DNA of 64,000 bases, taken from contig NZ_JAGYHF010000001.1 in NCBI RefSeq assembly GCF_018336155.1, positions 62,001-126,000 on the forward strand, given 5' to 3'. Under the pieces are notes generated by a model. That model saw nothing but the letters and a program-made list of their open reading frames with translations, was not told the DNA's origin and ran no database searches. The stretch is from Pseudomonas rustica (GTDB lineage: Bacteria > Pseudomonadota > Gammaproteobacteria > Pseudomonadales > Pseudomonadaceae). The position numbers were made by a program, and so were the translations under genes. Positions 45,265 through 53,480 of this stretch are shown here, piece after piece (the stretch's first letter is position 1; every line of letters begins with the position of its first letter).

Positions 45265-47164
45265 TGAGCGGGGGCTCCTCGAGTCCGCAAGCCCAAAGAA
45301 TGGCATCACGGATGTAGGCTGGTACGACGAATTCGCCTTCCTGCTTCTCAAGCTCTTCGGCAAAAGCCTGCGCATAGATTCCTTTTCCAATACTGGTGGA
45401 ATCGATGCGATATAACAGCTCAGCCGCATGTCCTGCTCGCTCGGGACTTTTCATGTCGTCAAAAGCAAGCTTCGCTCTTTCTCGCAGCTCTGGAGCTACC
45501 GTTCCTTCCTGGGCAGGCCAGAGATCGGCAGCTAGGGAGAGCATCATACGTAGGTTCGCGCCCTCCATAGCGATATCGTACTCGAAGGTTTTGTACTGAC
45601 CTGCGTAAAGGCGGCCGAACTGAGACTGTCCAATCTTGGCAATGTAGGCGAGAGCATGGTTCTCACCATCCCTCAAATCGTCGTCGTGCGGCGTGTACTC
45701 AACTGCCACCTGTTTCCCACCGTCAACATCAACTTTGATCGTTTGGGGTGGATCCTTGTCGGTTAAACCCGCGCAGCGTACAGGCAAGTTCTCCCCTGCG
45801 CTTTCATCAGTCACGTCGCAGAAGAGCTGCATGAAATGCTTGAAGTAGATCCCGCCTAGGTTTGTGACGGACACACCGTAATCCTCCAGTGTGTTTTCGC
45901 CGTCGCCGTACTGAGCGAGCACTCTACGTGCCAGCTCTGGGATGACCATCGCTTCTGCTATGCCTTCAACCAAAATAGAGCCTTTCGAAAAAAGCAGGTT
46001 GGATTTCGTGACATCGAGCCACCGGTCGATGAATTTTCGGCTGGGCTCTGGGAGTCCACACGTCCGCAGAGGTATCGCGACCGGGGTGCATTTGTTCGAG
46101 AGATGAATGATTTCATCAACTGACACTGCGGATGAAATGACCGTGGAATGGGTGGTTACAATTACCTGGATACTTTTTTCTTTAGCCACAGAGCTGAGGT
46201 GCTTCAGTAGACGTATCTGAAGCTGGGGATGAAGGTGGGCTTCGGGCTCTTCAATTAACAGAAGCCGCAAGTAGGTTTCTTCCCCCCGCTCTTCCTCAAC
46301 TTCTAGCGTGAGCTCAGCCAGAATCGAAGCAATGTAGAGCAGATTGTTGTAGCCAAGACTGTTTTCTTCCAGAGACCGGAACTGCGTAGCGTCGGCCGCT
46401 GCTAGGTTCGGGTAGTAAAGCAAACGAAGACCTTCAACGATGCGCGAAAAGCTCACTTCCGAGAACTGAATGAGCGTGTTCTGGGACAGCTGCATCCCTA
46501 ATGCTGCCCTCAAGCTATTCCCAATTCGTTCATTCGCTTGCCTGATTGCGTAGTCGTCGCTTGCGGAAAGCTCTTGGTTGAACGCGCCAACTCGCTCCTC
46601 CAACGGATGCGGTTTACCCTCCTTACGAGCTGTATCAAGTTCCTTGCGGCAGAGCGCCTTCAGAAGTCGGGCTAGACGGGACTGACGCCCATCCCGGAGC
46701 TTTGTTTCTGCGTCACGCAGTGGCGGTAAGTAGATACAGTGAATAAGGTCAAGGATTTCAGTTTCCAGCGCTGTAGCTCGTGCGTAACCGCCGTAAAGCT
46801 GGCTTTTGAACCGCCCCCGAGATTCCACATTGAGCGCGGTAAATGTGAGTTTTGCCTCATCTTCGTTGCCGCACCAATCCCTGAAAGCTATAGCGTCATT
46901 CTCATCCAGGCCAGAAAAGGTCGCTTGGATATGAATCCTTTGTGCCGCTACTGCTGCCTCATGAAACCCCCGATGAAAATCTCTCTCGTTGATCAAGCGT
47001 TTGCCAGATTCGGAGTCGTTGAAGAGCTGGCGAATGGCTGCAATGACACCTGTCTTACCGGCTCCGTTCTCACCCACCAGAACATTGAGACCATCGTGGA
47101 ATTCAATCGTGAAAGGCTCGCCGAAGCATTTGAAACCGTGAATATCTAAAGTACGTAAATACAT
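45248..47164 (-). CDS. OLD-family ATP-dependent nuclease (GajA-like)
   Basis: 638 residues. ABC-type ATPase: Walker A VLVGENGAGKTGVIAAI near the N-terminus, Walker B LLLIEEPEAHLHPQL and the histidine switch VTTHSTVISS near residue 330. C-terminal TOPRIM domain: the glutamate in GSILVEGIAEAMVIPELA and the aspartates in AGLTDKDPP. This is the layout of class 2 OLD proteins that work with a neighbouring UvrD-like helicase, including Gabija GajA, a DNA-cleaving phage-defence enzyme. AGGA is 5 nt before the ATG at 47164. It leads the operon. Confidence 0.9.
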   Translation of the reverse strand: MYLRTLDIHGFKCFGEPFTIEFHDGLNVLVGENGAGKTGVIAAIRQLFNDSESGKRLINERDFHRGFHEAAVAAQRIHIQATFSGLDENDAIAFRDWCGNEDEAKLTFTALNVESRGRFKSQLYGGYARATALETEILDLIHCIYLPPLRDAETKLRDGRQSRLARLLKALCRKELDTARKEGKPHPLEERVGAFNQELSASDDYAIRQANERIGNSLRAALGMQLSQNTLIQFSEVSFSRIVEGLRLLYYPNLAAADATQFRSLEENSLGYNNLLYIASILAELTLEVEEERGEETYLRLLLIEEPEAHLHPQLQIRLLKHLSSVAKEKSIQVIVTTHSTVISSAVSVDEIIHLSNKCTPVAIPLRTCGLPEPSRKFIDRWLDVTKSNLLFSKGSILVEGIAEAMVIPELARRVLAQYGDGENTLEDYGVSVTNLGGIYFKHFMQLFCDVTDESAGENLPVRCAGLTDKDPPQTIKVDVDGGKQVAVEYTPHDDDLRDGENHALAYIAKIGQSQFGRLYAGQYKTFEYDIAMEGANLRMMLSLAADLWPAQEGTVAPELRERAKLAFDDMKSPERAGHAAELLYRIDSTSIGKGIYAQAFAEELEKQEGEFVVPAYIRDAILWACGLEEPPLNDQAD

Positions 47165-47523
47165 GAGAGTCCTTTCTTCCTGAGAATCCATCGTGGCTTA
47201 GTAGGCCCATCATTACCTAAAAAGCTGAGCCGGCAAGCGTGAGCGCAGAGCTAACGCCTCCAGATGATGCCACGGAGAAGTGGAAGTCGAACAGCTGCGG
47301 CCAGCGCCTCCCAAACAACCACACTGGCAAAAATACGCGGTCTAACAGGACTACTGTTTGGTGATCGCTGGCATGAGACTTAATACTGCGTCGGCAGCGC
47401 GACCGTCTCAGTCAGTGGCTTGCAGAACAAGCTAGAAATGCTGTTAGGAACACACCAATCGCTCAGTGCTGCGGATAAACTGTCAGGCATTGTTCCCACT
47501 CGATCATAATCCGGAAGGTCATT
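47165..47523. other. Divergent promoter region between the OLD operon and the IMPase-like gene
   Basis: About 360 bases. No gene, R element or REP is seen. It marks the change from the defence operon to the cassette-like array. Confidence 0.4.
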
Positions 47524-48336
47524 ATGGATACCTCCCAAATACAGCAGTTGCTTCCTCAGGTAATAGAGGCCGTGGAGCTAGCTGGTGTTTTGCTGGCGCA
47601 AGAGTGCGTCCGACCCGGTGGCCGGAGGGGTTGTGGAGACAAAGCCGAGATTGATGTCGAAATAGAGGTATTGCTTCGTGCAGAACTGCTGTCACTCCTG
47701 GATTGCGATTGGTGGGGCGAGGAAACCGGCCATGTTCTTACTGGATATCCTTTCTGCTGGGTCGTAGACCCGAACGATGGCACCAGCGATTTCTTAAGAG
47801 GCCTAAAGGGCTCTGCGATATCCGTTGGGTTGCTCCATGACGGCAAACCTGTGCTTGGGGTAGTGCACGCGCCTGTTACCCCATCCGGAATTTCTGACTG
47901 CATTGGCTGGGCAAAGGGTATGGATCATCTGGTCAGAAATAACAATCGCATTGTCGTCGACCTCTCTGATCAAAAACTTTCCGAGACTGCCACCGTGATG
48001 GTCAGCGCGGCAGCTACTGACAAGTCCGATATCAATAACCAACTGTGCGCGCCGGCAGAATTTTACGCGATGCCATCCATTGCATATCGGCTCGCTAAAG
48101 TTGCTGCAGGAGACGGGGTTTGTGGTATCTCGCTATACCCTGTTAGCGCTCATGATGTAGTGGCTGGTCATGCGCTGTTGAGTGGTGCCAAGGGGGTGCT
48201 GATTGGCGAAGATGGGTCACCTATTCAGTACACGACTGAGTCCACCATGACGAAGGTATCTGGGCGTGTATTCGGTGGTGCACCAGATGCCTGTAGCGAG
48301 CTGAATAAACGGGACTGGCAAAGAGTGTTTGGATAA
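47524..48336 (+). CDS. Inositol-monophosphatase-like phosphatase
   Basis: 270 residues. Metal-site motifs of the IMPase/CysQ superfamily: WGEETG (glutamate), WVVDPNDGTSDFLRG (two aspartates and the GT loop) and, near the end, SAHDVVAGHALL, where the usual W-D pair is H-D. Substrates of the family include inositol phosphates, PAP and fructose-1,6-bisphosphate; here unknown. GGAAGG is 5 nt before the ATG. It is the first gene of the R-element array, 54 bases left of copy 2. It may be defence-linked or metabolic cargo. Confidence 0.85.
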   Translation: MDTSQIQQLLPQVIEAVELAGVLLAQECVRPGGRRGCGDKAEIDVEIEVLLRAELLSLLDCDWWGEETGHVLTGYPFCWVVDPNDGTSDFLRGLKGSAISVGLLHDGKPVLGVVHAPVTPSGISDCIGWAKGMDHLVRNNNRIVVDLSDQKLSETATVMVSAAATDKSDINNQLCAPAEFYAMPSIAYRLAKVAAGDGVCGISLYPVSAHDVVAGHALLSGAKGVLIGEDGSPIQYTTESTMTKVSGRVFGGAPDACSELNKRDWQRVFG

Positions 48337-48390
48337 CCCTTTAAGCACCCTCATTTCAGTGAGGTAGGTTATTCATGCCGACCGGCATTT

Positions 48391-48490
48391 GGCACGCCCT
48401 TCGGGCCAGCTGTCGTGAATCAAGCCAGCCATTTTCAATGACTGTCTTGCCCCTCCGGGCTTCCATCTTCGTGCCTGCGCGCTCCGCTTC
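48391..48490. repeat. R element copy 2
   Basis: Outer stem GCACG/CGTGC (changed on both sides relative to other copies), CCCTTCGGG hairpin, constant CTGTCGTGAA, second hairpin closed by CAAG/CTTG, third hairpin GCCCCTCCGGGC, then CTGCGCGCTCCGCTT. Confidence 0.85.
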
Positions 48491-48706
48491 CCTCACATCC
48501 ACGCCAACATATCAGGTGAGTGGTTCCCGCGAGCACGGTGATCTCTGGATCGCGCTTGACAGCTGACATCACCAGTAGTCAGAGGCCCCATCAGCTTATG
48601 GGTATGCTCATAAGATACTGATTTAAAATATATTTTTCTCTCAGCTCCTTGACCACTCCAGGCCCATGGTCTTCATTTCTCGTTACCACCAATGAGAGAT
48701 GCCGAC

Positions 48707-48949
48707 ATGACCCTCTTACCCGTATTTTGCCCCGAAGGCGATCCAGTAGCACTCGATGACACGTTCCAATACGTCGTGTTGAGCACTCTCCAGTGGAAAG
48801 ACGCCAACCTTAAGGTGATGATAAAGGCAGCCAAGCAGCGCTTCGCCGTCCTCTACAACCAGCCGTTAGAGGACAGGTTCGCCATTGAGACTCTCGAACA
48901 GGCACACATCAAAGGCGCAATGTCCGGGGTGAAGGTGGTTGTACTTTAG
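48707..48949 (+). CDS. Hypothetical protein
   Basis: 80 residues (TLLPVFCPEGDPVALDD … GVKVVVL). GAGAG is 8 nt before the ATG at 48707; another ATG five codons up is weaker. No recognised domain. It ends overlapping the convergent small gene by 4 bases. It lies in the unit between R copies 2 and 3. Confidence 0.55.
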   Translation: MTLLPVFCPEGDPVALDDTFQYVVLSTLQWKDANLKVMIKAAKQRFAVLYNQPLEDRFAIETLEQAHIKGAMSGVKVVVL

Positions 48950-49167
48950 GGATTCAGCAATACCAGATCCCTGTTCTGCATGACTGCGCATACGAGATAT
49001 CCCAGGGCGATGACCCGGCATCTCACCAGCACCATGTTGATGTCTGCCAGTTGCCCCTTGCCGATCCGGTTGAGCTCGACCAGTTTTACTCGACAAGAGA
49101 GGTGGTTGCGTTTCAGTTCGGGCACACCGACGACCGGCTTAAGCAATATCACGTCGGCCCACTCCAT
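48946..49167 (-). CDS. Possible hypothetical protein on the minus strand
   Basis: 73 residues from ATG 49167 (a longer frame to 49236 exists). Its sequence looks protein-like, with regular hydrophobic strands (ADVILLKPVVGVPEL, RVKLVELNRIG, MVLVRCRVIALGY, NRDLVLLNP). The ribosome site is weak. It is convergent with the previous gene and overlaps it by 4 bases. Function unknown. Confidence 0.4.
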   Translation of the reverse strand: MEWADVILLKPVVGVPELKRNHLSCRVKLVELNRIGKGQLADINMVLVRCRVIALGYLVCAVMQNRDLVLLNP

Positions 49168-49275
49168 AAAAATCCAGATGCCTAATGCTCCAGTCGAAAG
49201 CCCACTCCACGCTTCGGTGAGTGGGCGCATACGCAACGTCCACCAGCAGATCTATTAGCCTGAACGGTACCGAAA

Positions 49276-49902
49276 ATGATCTATTCCCGCTGGCTTTATA
49301 CCGAGCATGAGCAACCTCACAATGATGATGGTGAGGGCGCGTACACGATTTTTTCTACACAGCAATCAATCGACGTTAACTTCATGCCCCTTGATGTCGT
49401 CTGCATCCAGAGATTCGCTGTCCTTTGGGAGGGTAGTCCCGACACCAGAGTGATCGATTTGATCGAGCAGTCGATCATTTGGGCCAAGCTATCCCCAGTG
49501 AAGCTGTTGAATGCCTCAAAAGGGATGCTTGTCGTCGTGTATGACTCCCAACTGCCCGGAGAGAAATATGAGAGGTTTCACGATGCGTGGGAGGAGATTG
49601 CTTCCGGCGTGATGTTTGACGATTGGACTGTACTGCTTATCAAAGATACTGACGCAGGATTTGGCTTCGATGGCGGCAGGATATTTAGACAATTTGCTCG
49701 TGAAATTCTGGACAACAACGAGATTGGAATCACAGACTTCACGCCTGATATGTTCCTGTTTAAGGATGATTGGACGCCTGAGAAGGTCTTCGGGCCAGAC
49801 TTTCGTGAGGAAGCGGAAGCCATGACGAAACAGCTGCGAGATGGGCCAGATCTATTTGACGATGACTTGGATTCGTGGCGAGAGTCGACCCCCGATTTAT
49901 AG
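49276..49902 (+). CDS. Hypothetical acidic protein
   Basis: 208 residues, strongly acidic toward the C-terminus (DLFDDDLDSWRES). Mixed alpha/beta; no membrane segment and no catalytic motif I recognise. Acidic single-domain proteins like this in islands are sometimes immunity proteins or inhibitors, but no matching toxin is seen here. It is the last gene before R copy 3, 78 bases away. Ribosome site weak. Confidence 0.6.
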   Translation: MIYSRWLYTEHEQPHNDDGEGAYTIFSTQQSIDVNFMPLDVVCIQRFAVLWEGSPDTRVIDLIEQSIIWAKLSPVKLLNASKGMLVVVYDSQLPGEKYERFHDAWEEIASGVMFDDWTVLLIKDTDAGFGFDGGRIFRQFAREILDNNEIGITDFTPDMFLFKDDWTPEKVFGPDFREEAEAMTKQLRDGPDLFDDDLDSWRESTPDL

Positions 49903-49980
49903 CACTAGCCCATCAACGTAAATGCCCCATCCCACGAGCCTGAATTACAAGATGCCTAGGCCGTATTGAGGGCTGTCCTT

Positions 49981-50084
49981 TGCGTGCCCTAGCGGGCCGG
50001 CTGTCGTGAACCAGGCCCGGCGATACTCGCCGTCGTCCTGGCCCTACCGGGCTTTCATCCTCACGCCTGCGCGCTCCGCTTGCC
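49981..50084. repeat. R element copy 3
   Basis: GCGTG/CACGC outer stem; CCCTAGCGGG hairpin; GGCTGTCGTGAACC; second hairpin CCAGG … CCTGG with inner stem CGGCGA/TCGCCG; third hairpin GCCCTACCGGGC; then CTGCGCGCTCCGCTTGC. A well-formed copy. Confidence 0.9.
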
Positions 50085-50160
50085 CCATGTCCGAAGTGTT
50101 TCCGAGTTGGAAGCTGAATCTTCTGTCTCGCGCTTAGCCTGCAGTCGTGGCTACACCACT

Positions 50161-50185
50161 CCATGCCATGCCATGCCATGCCATG
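50161..50185. repeat. Pentanucleotide tandem repeat (CCATG)5
   Basis: Five exact CCATG units in noncoding DNA between R copy 3 and the next gene. Length variation by strand slippage is possible. Confidence 0.9.
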
Positions 50186-50325
50186 CATGGTCTGGTGGCT
50201 TCTCAAACTTGACCAGGCCATCCTCAGCTACCCATACAGACTAATATTTTTACTACTGCTCAAGTTTTGAATTTCGCCTCCGTTTAATTACTCATGCAAC
50301 TTATTTTTTGAGGTAAATGGAAACC

Positions 50326-50598
50326 ATGAGCACAAAACTGCCTGCGAACAGGTTCTTCACTTTCAAGTATGGTTCCCTGAAGGGTGACTCGCACGAGTTC
50401 AGGCTTGCCGTCTTCACTAGCCCAGGCACTTCAGAGGGGGCGGTCATAGACGATGACAACAGTTACGCAGTTCTCTTGGATACAGAATCCAGCGGCGTAA
50501 TTTCAATCAAAATCGATGAGTCGCGTTTTAGGTTCACGCCTCAGCAGGCGACGGCGCTGGCATCAATACTCACCGAGCTATCAAGAGATGAAGGATGA
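50326..50598 (+). CDS. Small hypothetical protein, paralogue of the gene at 55837
   Basis: 90 residues (STKLPANRFFTF…; VISIKIDESRFRFTPQQATA; LASILTEL). The start at 50326 is chosen because the protein then begins M-x-x-K-(L/I)-P-x-x-(R/K)-F like the 55837 product; ATG 50317 is 3 bases from GAGG and too close. C-terminal strand-helix pattern I-S-(I/V)…F/L-x-(F/L)-T…Q-A…L-A is shared with the 55837 product. First gene of the unit between R copies 3 and 4. Function unknown. Confidence 0.65.
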   Translation: MSTKLPANRFFTFKYGSLKGDSHEFRLAVFTSPGTSEGAVIDDDNSYAVLLDTESSGVISIKIDESRFRFTPQQATALASILTELSRDEG

Positions 50599-50745
50599 AT
50601 TCCGCTTTCTCTTGGCGGGAATGGCGCCGTGAGGCAACAGATCTTCATCCCAGGCAGGTGAGCTTCTGAAAAAAAATTTCCGATCGAGCTCAAGGTTTCT
50701 CAAAACGAACCGTTTGTCATACCTATGACATCTTGAGAACCAGTT

Positions 50746-51066
50746 TTGAACCTACCAACCATCGCATTTGCACGCTGCCTGAAAGGCGCCGTGTCGTTTG
50801 CCGAGACCATCCAGGGTCATCGTCAACGCAGGGCGTGGGAGCGTTTAGTCAGCTACATGGAGTCCTCTGACTCCCTTTCGGGCTTTGACAGGAATGCGGC
50901 TTTCGCTGAGGGCTATGCGCAAGCGCTCGTCGACGGTGAGCAGATAGAAATCTCAACAGAGCGTGACTTATTAATCATCTCGATCGTTGACGAGTGGCGT
51001 TGGCATTTCATCCGCTCCAATTTCTCGCCTACCTGCTACACACCCCTTCCCCAAGGACATTCATGA
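50746..51066 (+). CDS. Hypothetical protein coupled to the DUF262-like gene
   Basis: 106 residues from TTG at 50746, preceded by GAGAA; a shorter start is possible. Helical N-terminus (AWERLVSYMESSDSLS, FAEGYAQALVDGEQI) and ERDLLIISIVDEW. Its stop overlaps the next ATG in ATGA, so the pair is translationally coupled. No family recognised. Confidence 0.5.
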   Translation: MNLPTIAFARCLKGAVSFAETIQGHRQRRAWERLVSYMESSDSLSGFDRNAAFAEGYAQALVDGEQIEISTERDLLIISIVDEWRWHFIRSNFSPTCYTPLPQGHS

Positions 51067-51662
51067 CTTCAAAATTTCAGCGCTACGCAGATGACGAAAT
51101 TACAGATCCAAGCATCCGAATGCCTCGTCAAATTTTGGCAACCAGCACCAACCAATATTCGATTGATATCGTGGTTTCTCGCTGGGAAAAACACTTGGTA
51201 GAACCATCTGCTGCTCACGAGAAGTATCCTTGGGCTGCAGGGTTGGTGATGGGAATACCTGTGCCGTCTTGGCATCGCCCAGTGGTCTGGAATGTGGGTC
51301 AAAAGACTCGGTTCATTGTTGCGGTGTGGTCGGGGGCGGATCTCGGGAGCTATATGACGAATGGGTGGTGCGATTCGGGTGGGGGGCGAGCAACGGCGGA
51401 AAACAGCGATATTTTGATCGATGGCTTGCAGCGGCTGCATAGCCTAGAGGAGTACCTTCTTGATCGCTTGGCAGTCCCAGATGCTCAAGGGCAACCACGG
51501 GTTTGGTCTGAAGTTGGCAATAGGGAACGCAAGCGGTTCTTGTCGACAGTCTTCACGCACACACATGTATCGTCTGATGACGAAGTGTTGTTGCGAAAAA
51601 CTTATGATATTTACGCCATGGGTGTAGCTTCTCGTACGAACGATCAGCGCGCGGTTCGATAA
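51063..51662 (+). CDS. DUF262/ParB-like protein, short form
   Basis: 199 residues. WHRPVVWNVGQKTRFIVAVW followed by SDILIDGLQRLHSLEEYLL matches the DUF262 core (R..VW…K..FI…; DGxQRL), a ParB/Srx-like nucleotide-using fold found in GmrSD-type restriction and other defence enzymes. No C-terminal HNH or DUF1524 nuclease is attached, so it would need a partner or have lost it. AAGGA is 5 nt before the ATG. It is 20 bases left of R copy 4. Confidence 0.7.
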   Translation: MTSKFQRYADDEITDPSIRMPRQILATSTNQYSIDIVVSRWEKHLVEPSAAHEKYPWAAGLVMGIPVPSWHRPVVWNVGQKTRFIVAVWSGADLGSYMTNGWCDSGGGRATAENSDILIDGLQRLHSLEEYLLDRLAVPDAQGQPRVWSEVGNRERKRFLSTVFTHTHVSSDDEVLLRKTYDIYAMGVASRTNDQRAVR

Positions 51663-51682
51663 CCGTTAGATCCTATTTTTGG

Positions 51683-51798
51683 GGCATGCCCCTCTGGGGA
51701 TGGCTGTCGTAAACCAAGCCCCGTCTATCGACGGGTCTTGGCCCTGCGGGCTTCCATCCTCATGCCTTCGACCTTCCTGGTCTGCGCGCTCCGCTTGC
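51683..51798. repeat. R element copy 4
   Basis: Outer stem GCATG/CATGC (both sides changed), CCCCTCTGGGG hairpin, GGCTGTCGTAAA, second hairpin CCAAG … CTTGG with inner CCCGTC/GACGGG, third hairpin GCCCTGCGGGC. A 16-base insertion separates the outer stem from CTGCGCGCTCCGCTTGC. Confidence 0.9.
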
Positions 51799-51883
51799 AT
51801 CTTGACCGGGCGCATTCCTAGCTTGGACATTCCTTGCAGCTACCACATACTAGCCTCATCCATTTAGGAACGAGGCTCAGCAA

Positions 51884-52075
51884 ATGGCATGGTCATTTTG
51901 GAAGGACAAACGTCCTGAATGGGTTCAGGCGGAAGAGCGAGCGTTCATCAAAGCTGCGAACCGCCTGAAGACACTGCAAGTGACACCACGAGGCGGCATG
52001 CGGATTGATCCCGAGGAGATCAGGGATCAGATCCTTGAAGCCCGAGAGTTATACAAAGACCTGGTTCAAAAATAA
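51884..52075 (+). CDS. Small hypothetical protein
   Basis: 63 residues, basic and helical (MAWSFWKDKRPEWVQAEERA, then an EEIRDQILEARELYKDLVQK end). GAGG lies 8 nt before the ATG. It shares the unit between R copies 4 and 5 with a convergent small gene. Function unknown. Confidence 0.6.
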   Translation: MAWSFWKDKRPEWVQAEERAFIKAANRLKTLQVTPRGGMRIDPEEIRDQILEARELYKDLVQK

Positions 52076-52162
52076 CGGTAGCGAGCACCCAACCTGCTTG
52101 CAGCCCCAGCCCTTTAGCATCCTTTCAGAACTACAAAATAAAGGTGTCCTACGAAGCTCGAC

Positions 52163-52372
52163 TTACTGGCACCACGGGCCCCATGTCGGTGGGTTTTCAA
52201 TGATATCAATTGATGTGCTGAGCTCATCCTGCATGCGCTCAAAGACTCTGTTGAGAGCCGGGTGGGCATTTGACTCTCTCAGTGTGCTCACAAGCTGCAG
52301 CAGCTCCCGGCCTTGAGCCAAGGGCATTTGAACGTCGCAATAGACTGTGTCGTCATCGTCTGTCATGCCCAT
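52163..52372 (-). CDS. Small hypothetical protein
   Basis: 69 residues (MGMTDDDDTVYCDVQMPLAQ, GRELLQLVSTLRESNAHPAL, ending NPPTWGPWCQ). GGAGA is 6 nt before the ATG at 52372. Convergent with the 63-residue gene. The cargo units therefore contain genes in both directions. Function unknown. Confidence 0.6.
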   Translation of the reverse strand: MGMTDDDDTVYCDVQMPLAQGRELLQLVSTLRESNAHPALNRVFERMQDELSTSIDIIENPPTWGPWCQ

Positions 52373-52424
52373 CGGATTTCTCCATTCAACCTAGTCGGTT
52401 CTGCATTCCACTGCAGCGATGTTG

Positions 52425-52524
52425 TGCGTGCCCCTACGGGAAAGGCTGTCGTAAACCGAGCCTTGACAAAGCCAGCGTCTCGGCCCTTCGGGCTTCCATC
52501 CTGCACGCCGCGCGCTCCGCTTGC
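52425..52524. repeat. R element copy 5
   Basis: GCGTGC/GCACGC outer stem, CCCCTACGGG hairpin, GGCTGTCGTAAACCGAG with CTCGG as the partner, third hairpin GCCCTTCGGGC, then CGCGCGCTCCGCTTGC. Confidence 0.9.
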
Positions 52525-52565
52525 CATGCCGACTCAACCGCATGATCTACCCACGCAGGACTCAC

Positions 52566-52970
52566 TTAGTCATTCGATTTGTATCTAGCGGCCCTATGCT
52601 GCTCCAGATGCCGCATCTCTGCTTCCCACCTAGCCAGGAATTTATCCCAGTCCGTTGCGTAAGGCCCGTCAACTATCCTGGTTGATCCGATGCTCGCCTG
52701 CAGGAAACGCTCTCTCCATGGCTGTGGAATGGTCATTTCCAAGACGATATCGATGCCGCAGTTGTGATGCTGCACCGGGACAGAGGTACGAACTTCAATG
52801 AGCTCGAGTGACTCACCCATTGAGGGCGTGCCGCTTCGCTCCTGGTCGTCGAGGTCATCAAGGATGGCTAAGGCGTCAGCTGCCTCGGGGTCACCTGGAA
52901 GGAATCTGGCAATCTCCCATAGCGCTCTCCGCCTAGTGCGCTCAAGCTTTCGGAGTTCATCGTGGGTCAT
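52566..52970 (-). CDS. Hypothetical protein
   Basis: 134 residues. Helical basic N-terminus (LRKLERTRRRALWEIARFL), an acidic stretch (ALAILDDLDDQERSG) and a C-terminal DWDKFLARWEAEMRHLEQHR. AAAGAGA lies 5 nt before the ATG at 52970. It is the only gene of the unit between R copies 5 and 6, read toward the left. Function unknown. Confidence 0.6.
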   Translation of the reverse strand: MTHDELRKLERTRRRALWEIARFLPGDPEAADALAILDDLDDQERSGTPSMGESLELIEVRTSVPVQHHNCGIDIVLEMTIPQPWRERFLQASIGSTRIVDGPYATDWDKFLARWEAEMRHLEQHRAARYKSND

Positions 52971-53011
52971 TTCAGTCTCTTTCAGGTCGGTTGAAGCTGG
53001 GCTGCGGTAGT

Positions 53012-53112
53012 GGCGTGCCGCCGCTGGCGGAGGGCTGTCGTGAACCGAACCGTGGCAAGCCACGTTTCGGCCCTACGGGCTTTCATCCCGCACGCCTGCG
53101 CGCTCCGCTTGC
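53012..53112. repeat. R element copy 6
   Basis: GCGTGC/GCACGC outer stem, CCGCC-GCT-GGCGG first hairpin (all pairs changed relative to CCC/GGG copies), GGCTGTCGTGAA, second hairpin CCGAA … TTCGG with inner CGTGGC/GCCACG, third hairpin GCCCTACGGGC, then CTGCGCGCTCCGCTTGC. Confidence 0.92.
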
Positions 53113-53480
53113 TTGGTGCTCGCCTGGAAAAGGTAGTCTGGCGCAGCGAACCTGAATTCTGGCTGCGCTTTCCAGCGGGCGAGGCAAGCGTTGCACTCAG
53201 CTCGCAGGAAACCCACTTTTGCTACAACCTGAGGGGTTAGATCCAGTCTTCTTCACGTAAGTGACACATATGCTCTCTCCAGTGGACGTAGTCGTTTCCA
53301 CTAACCTAGCGCAGGTATGTGTCCGAATCCAGCTCTGGAAGGCCTGCCAACACCGTAACTGATGTAGTGTCGTCCGACGAGACGCGGTCGACGATCACAG
53401 GAATCATTCTGACGCATTCGACCAGAGCGCGAAGGTATACTCGCTTTACGTGTGATAGCCACTGGGCAGGTATCTGATTA
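53113..53480. other. Stretch between R copy 6 and the histidine phosphatase gene
   Basis: About 370 bases without a supported gene. It probably holds the promoter of the downstream gene. No RNA recognised. Confidence 0.35.

Noticed and set aside
41698..47164. Naming the operon outright as Gabija
   Set aside because: The OLD-UvrD layout fits, but the third SIR2 gene and the larger helicase differ from the two-gene type; only a profile search would settle the name.
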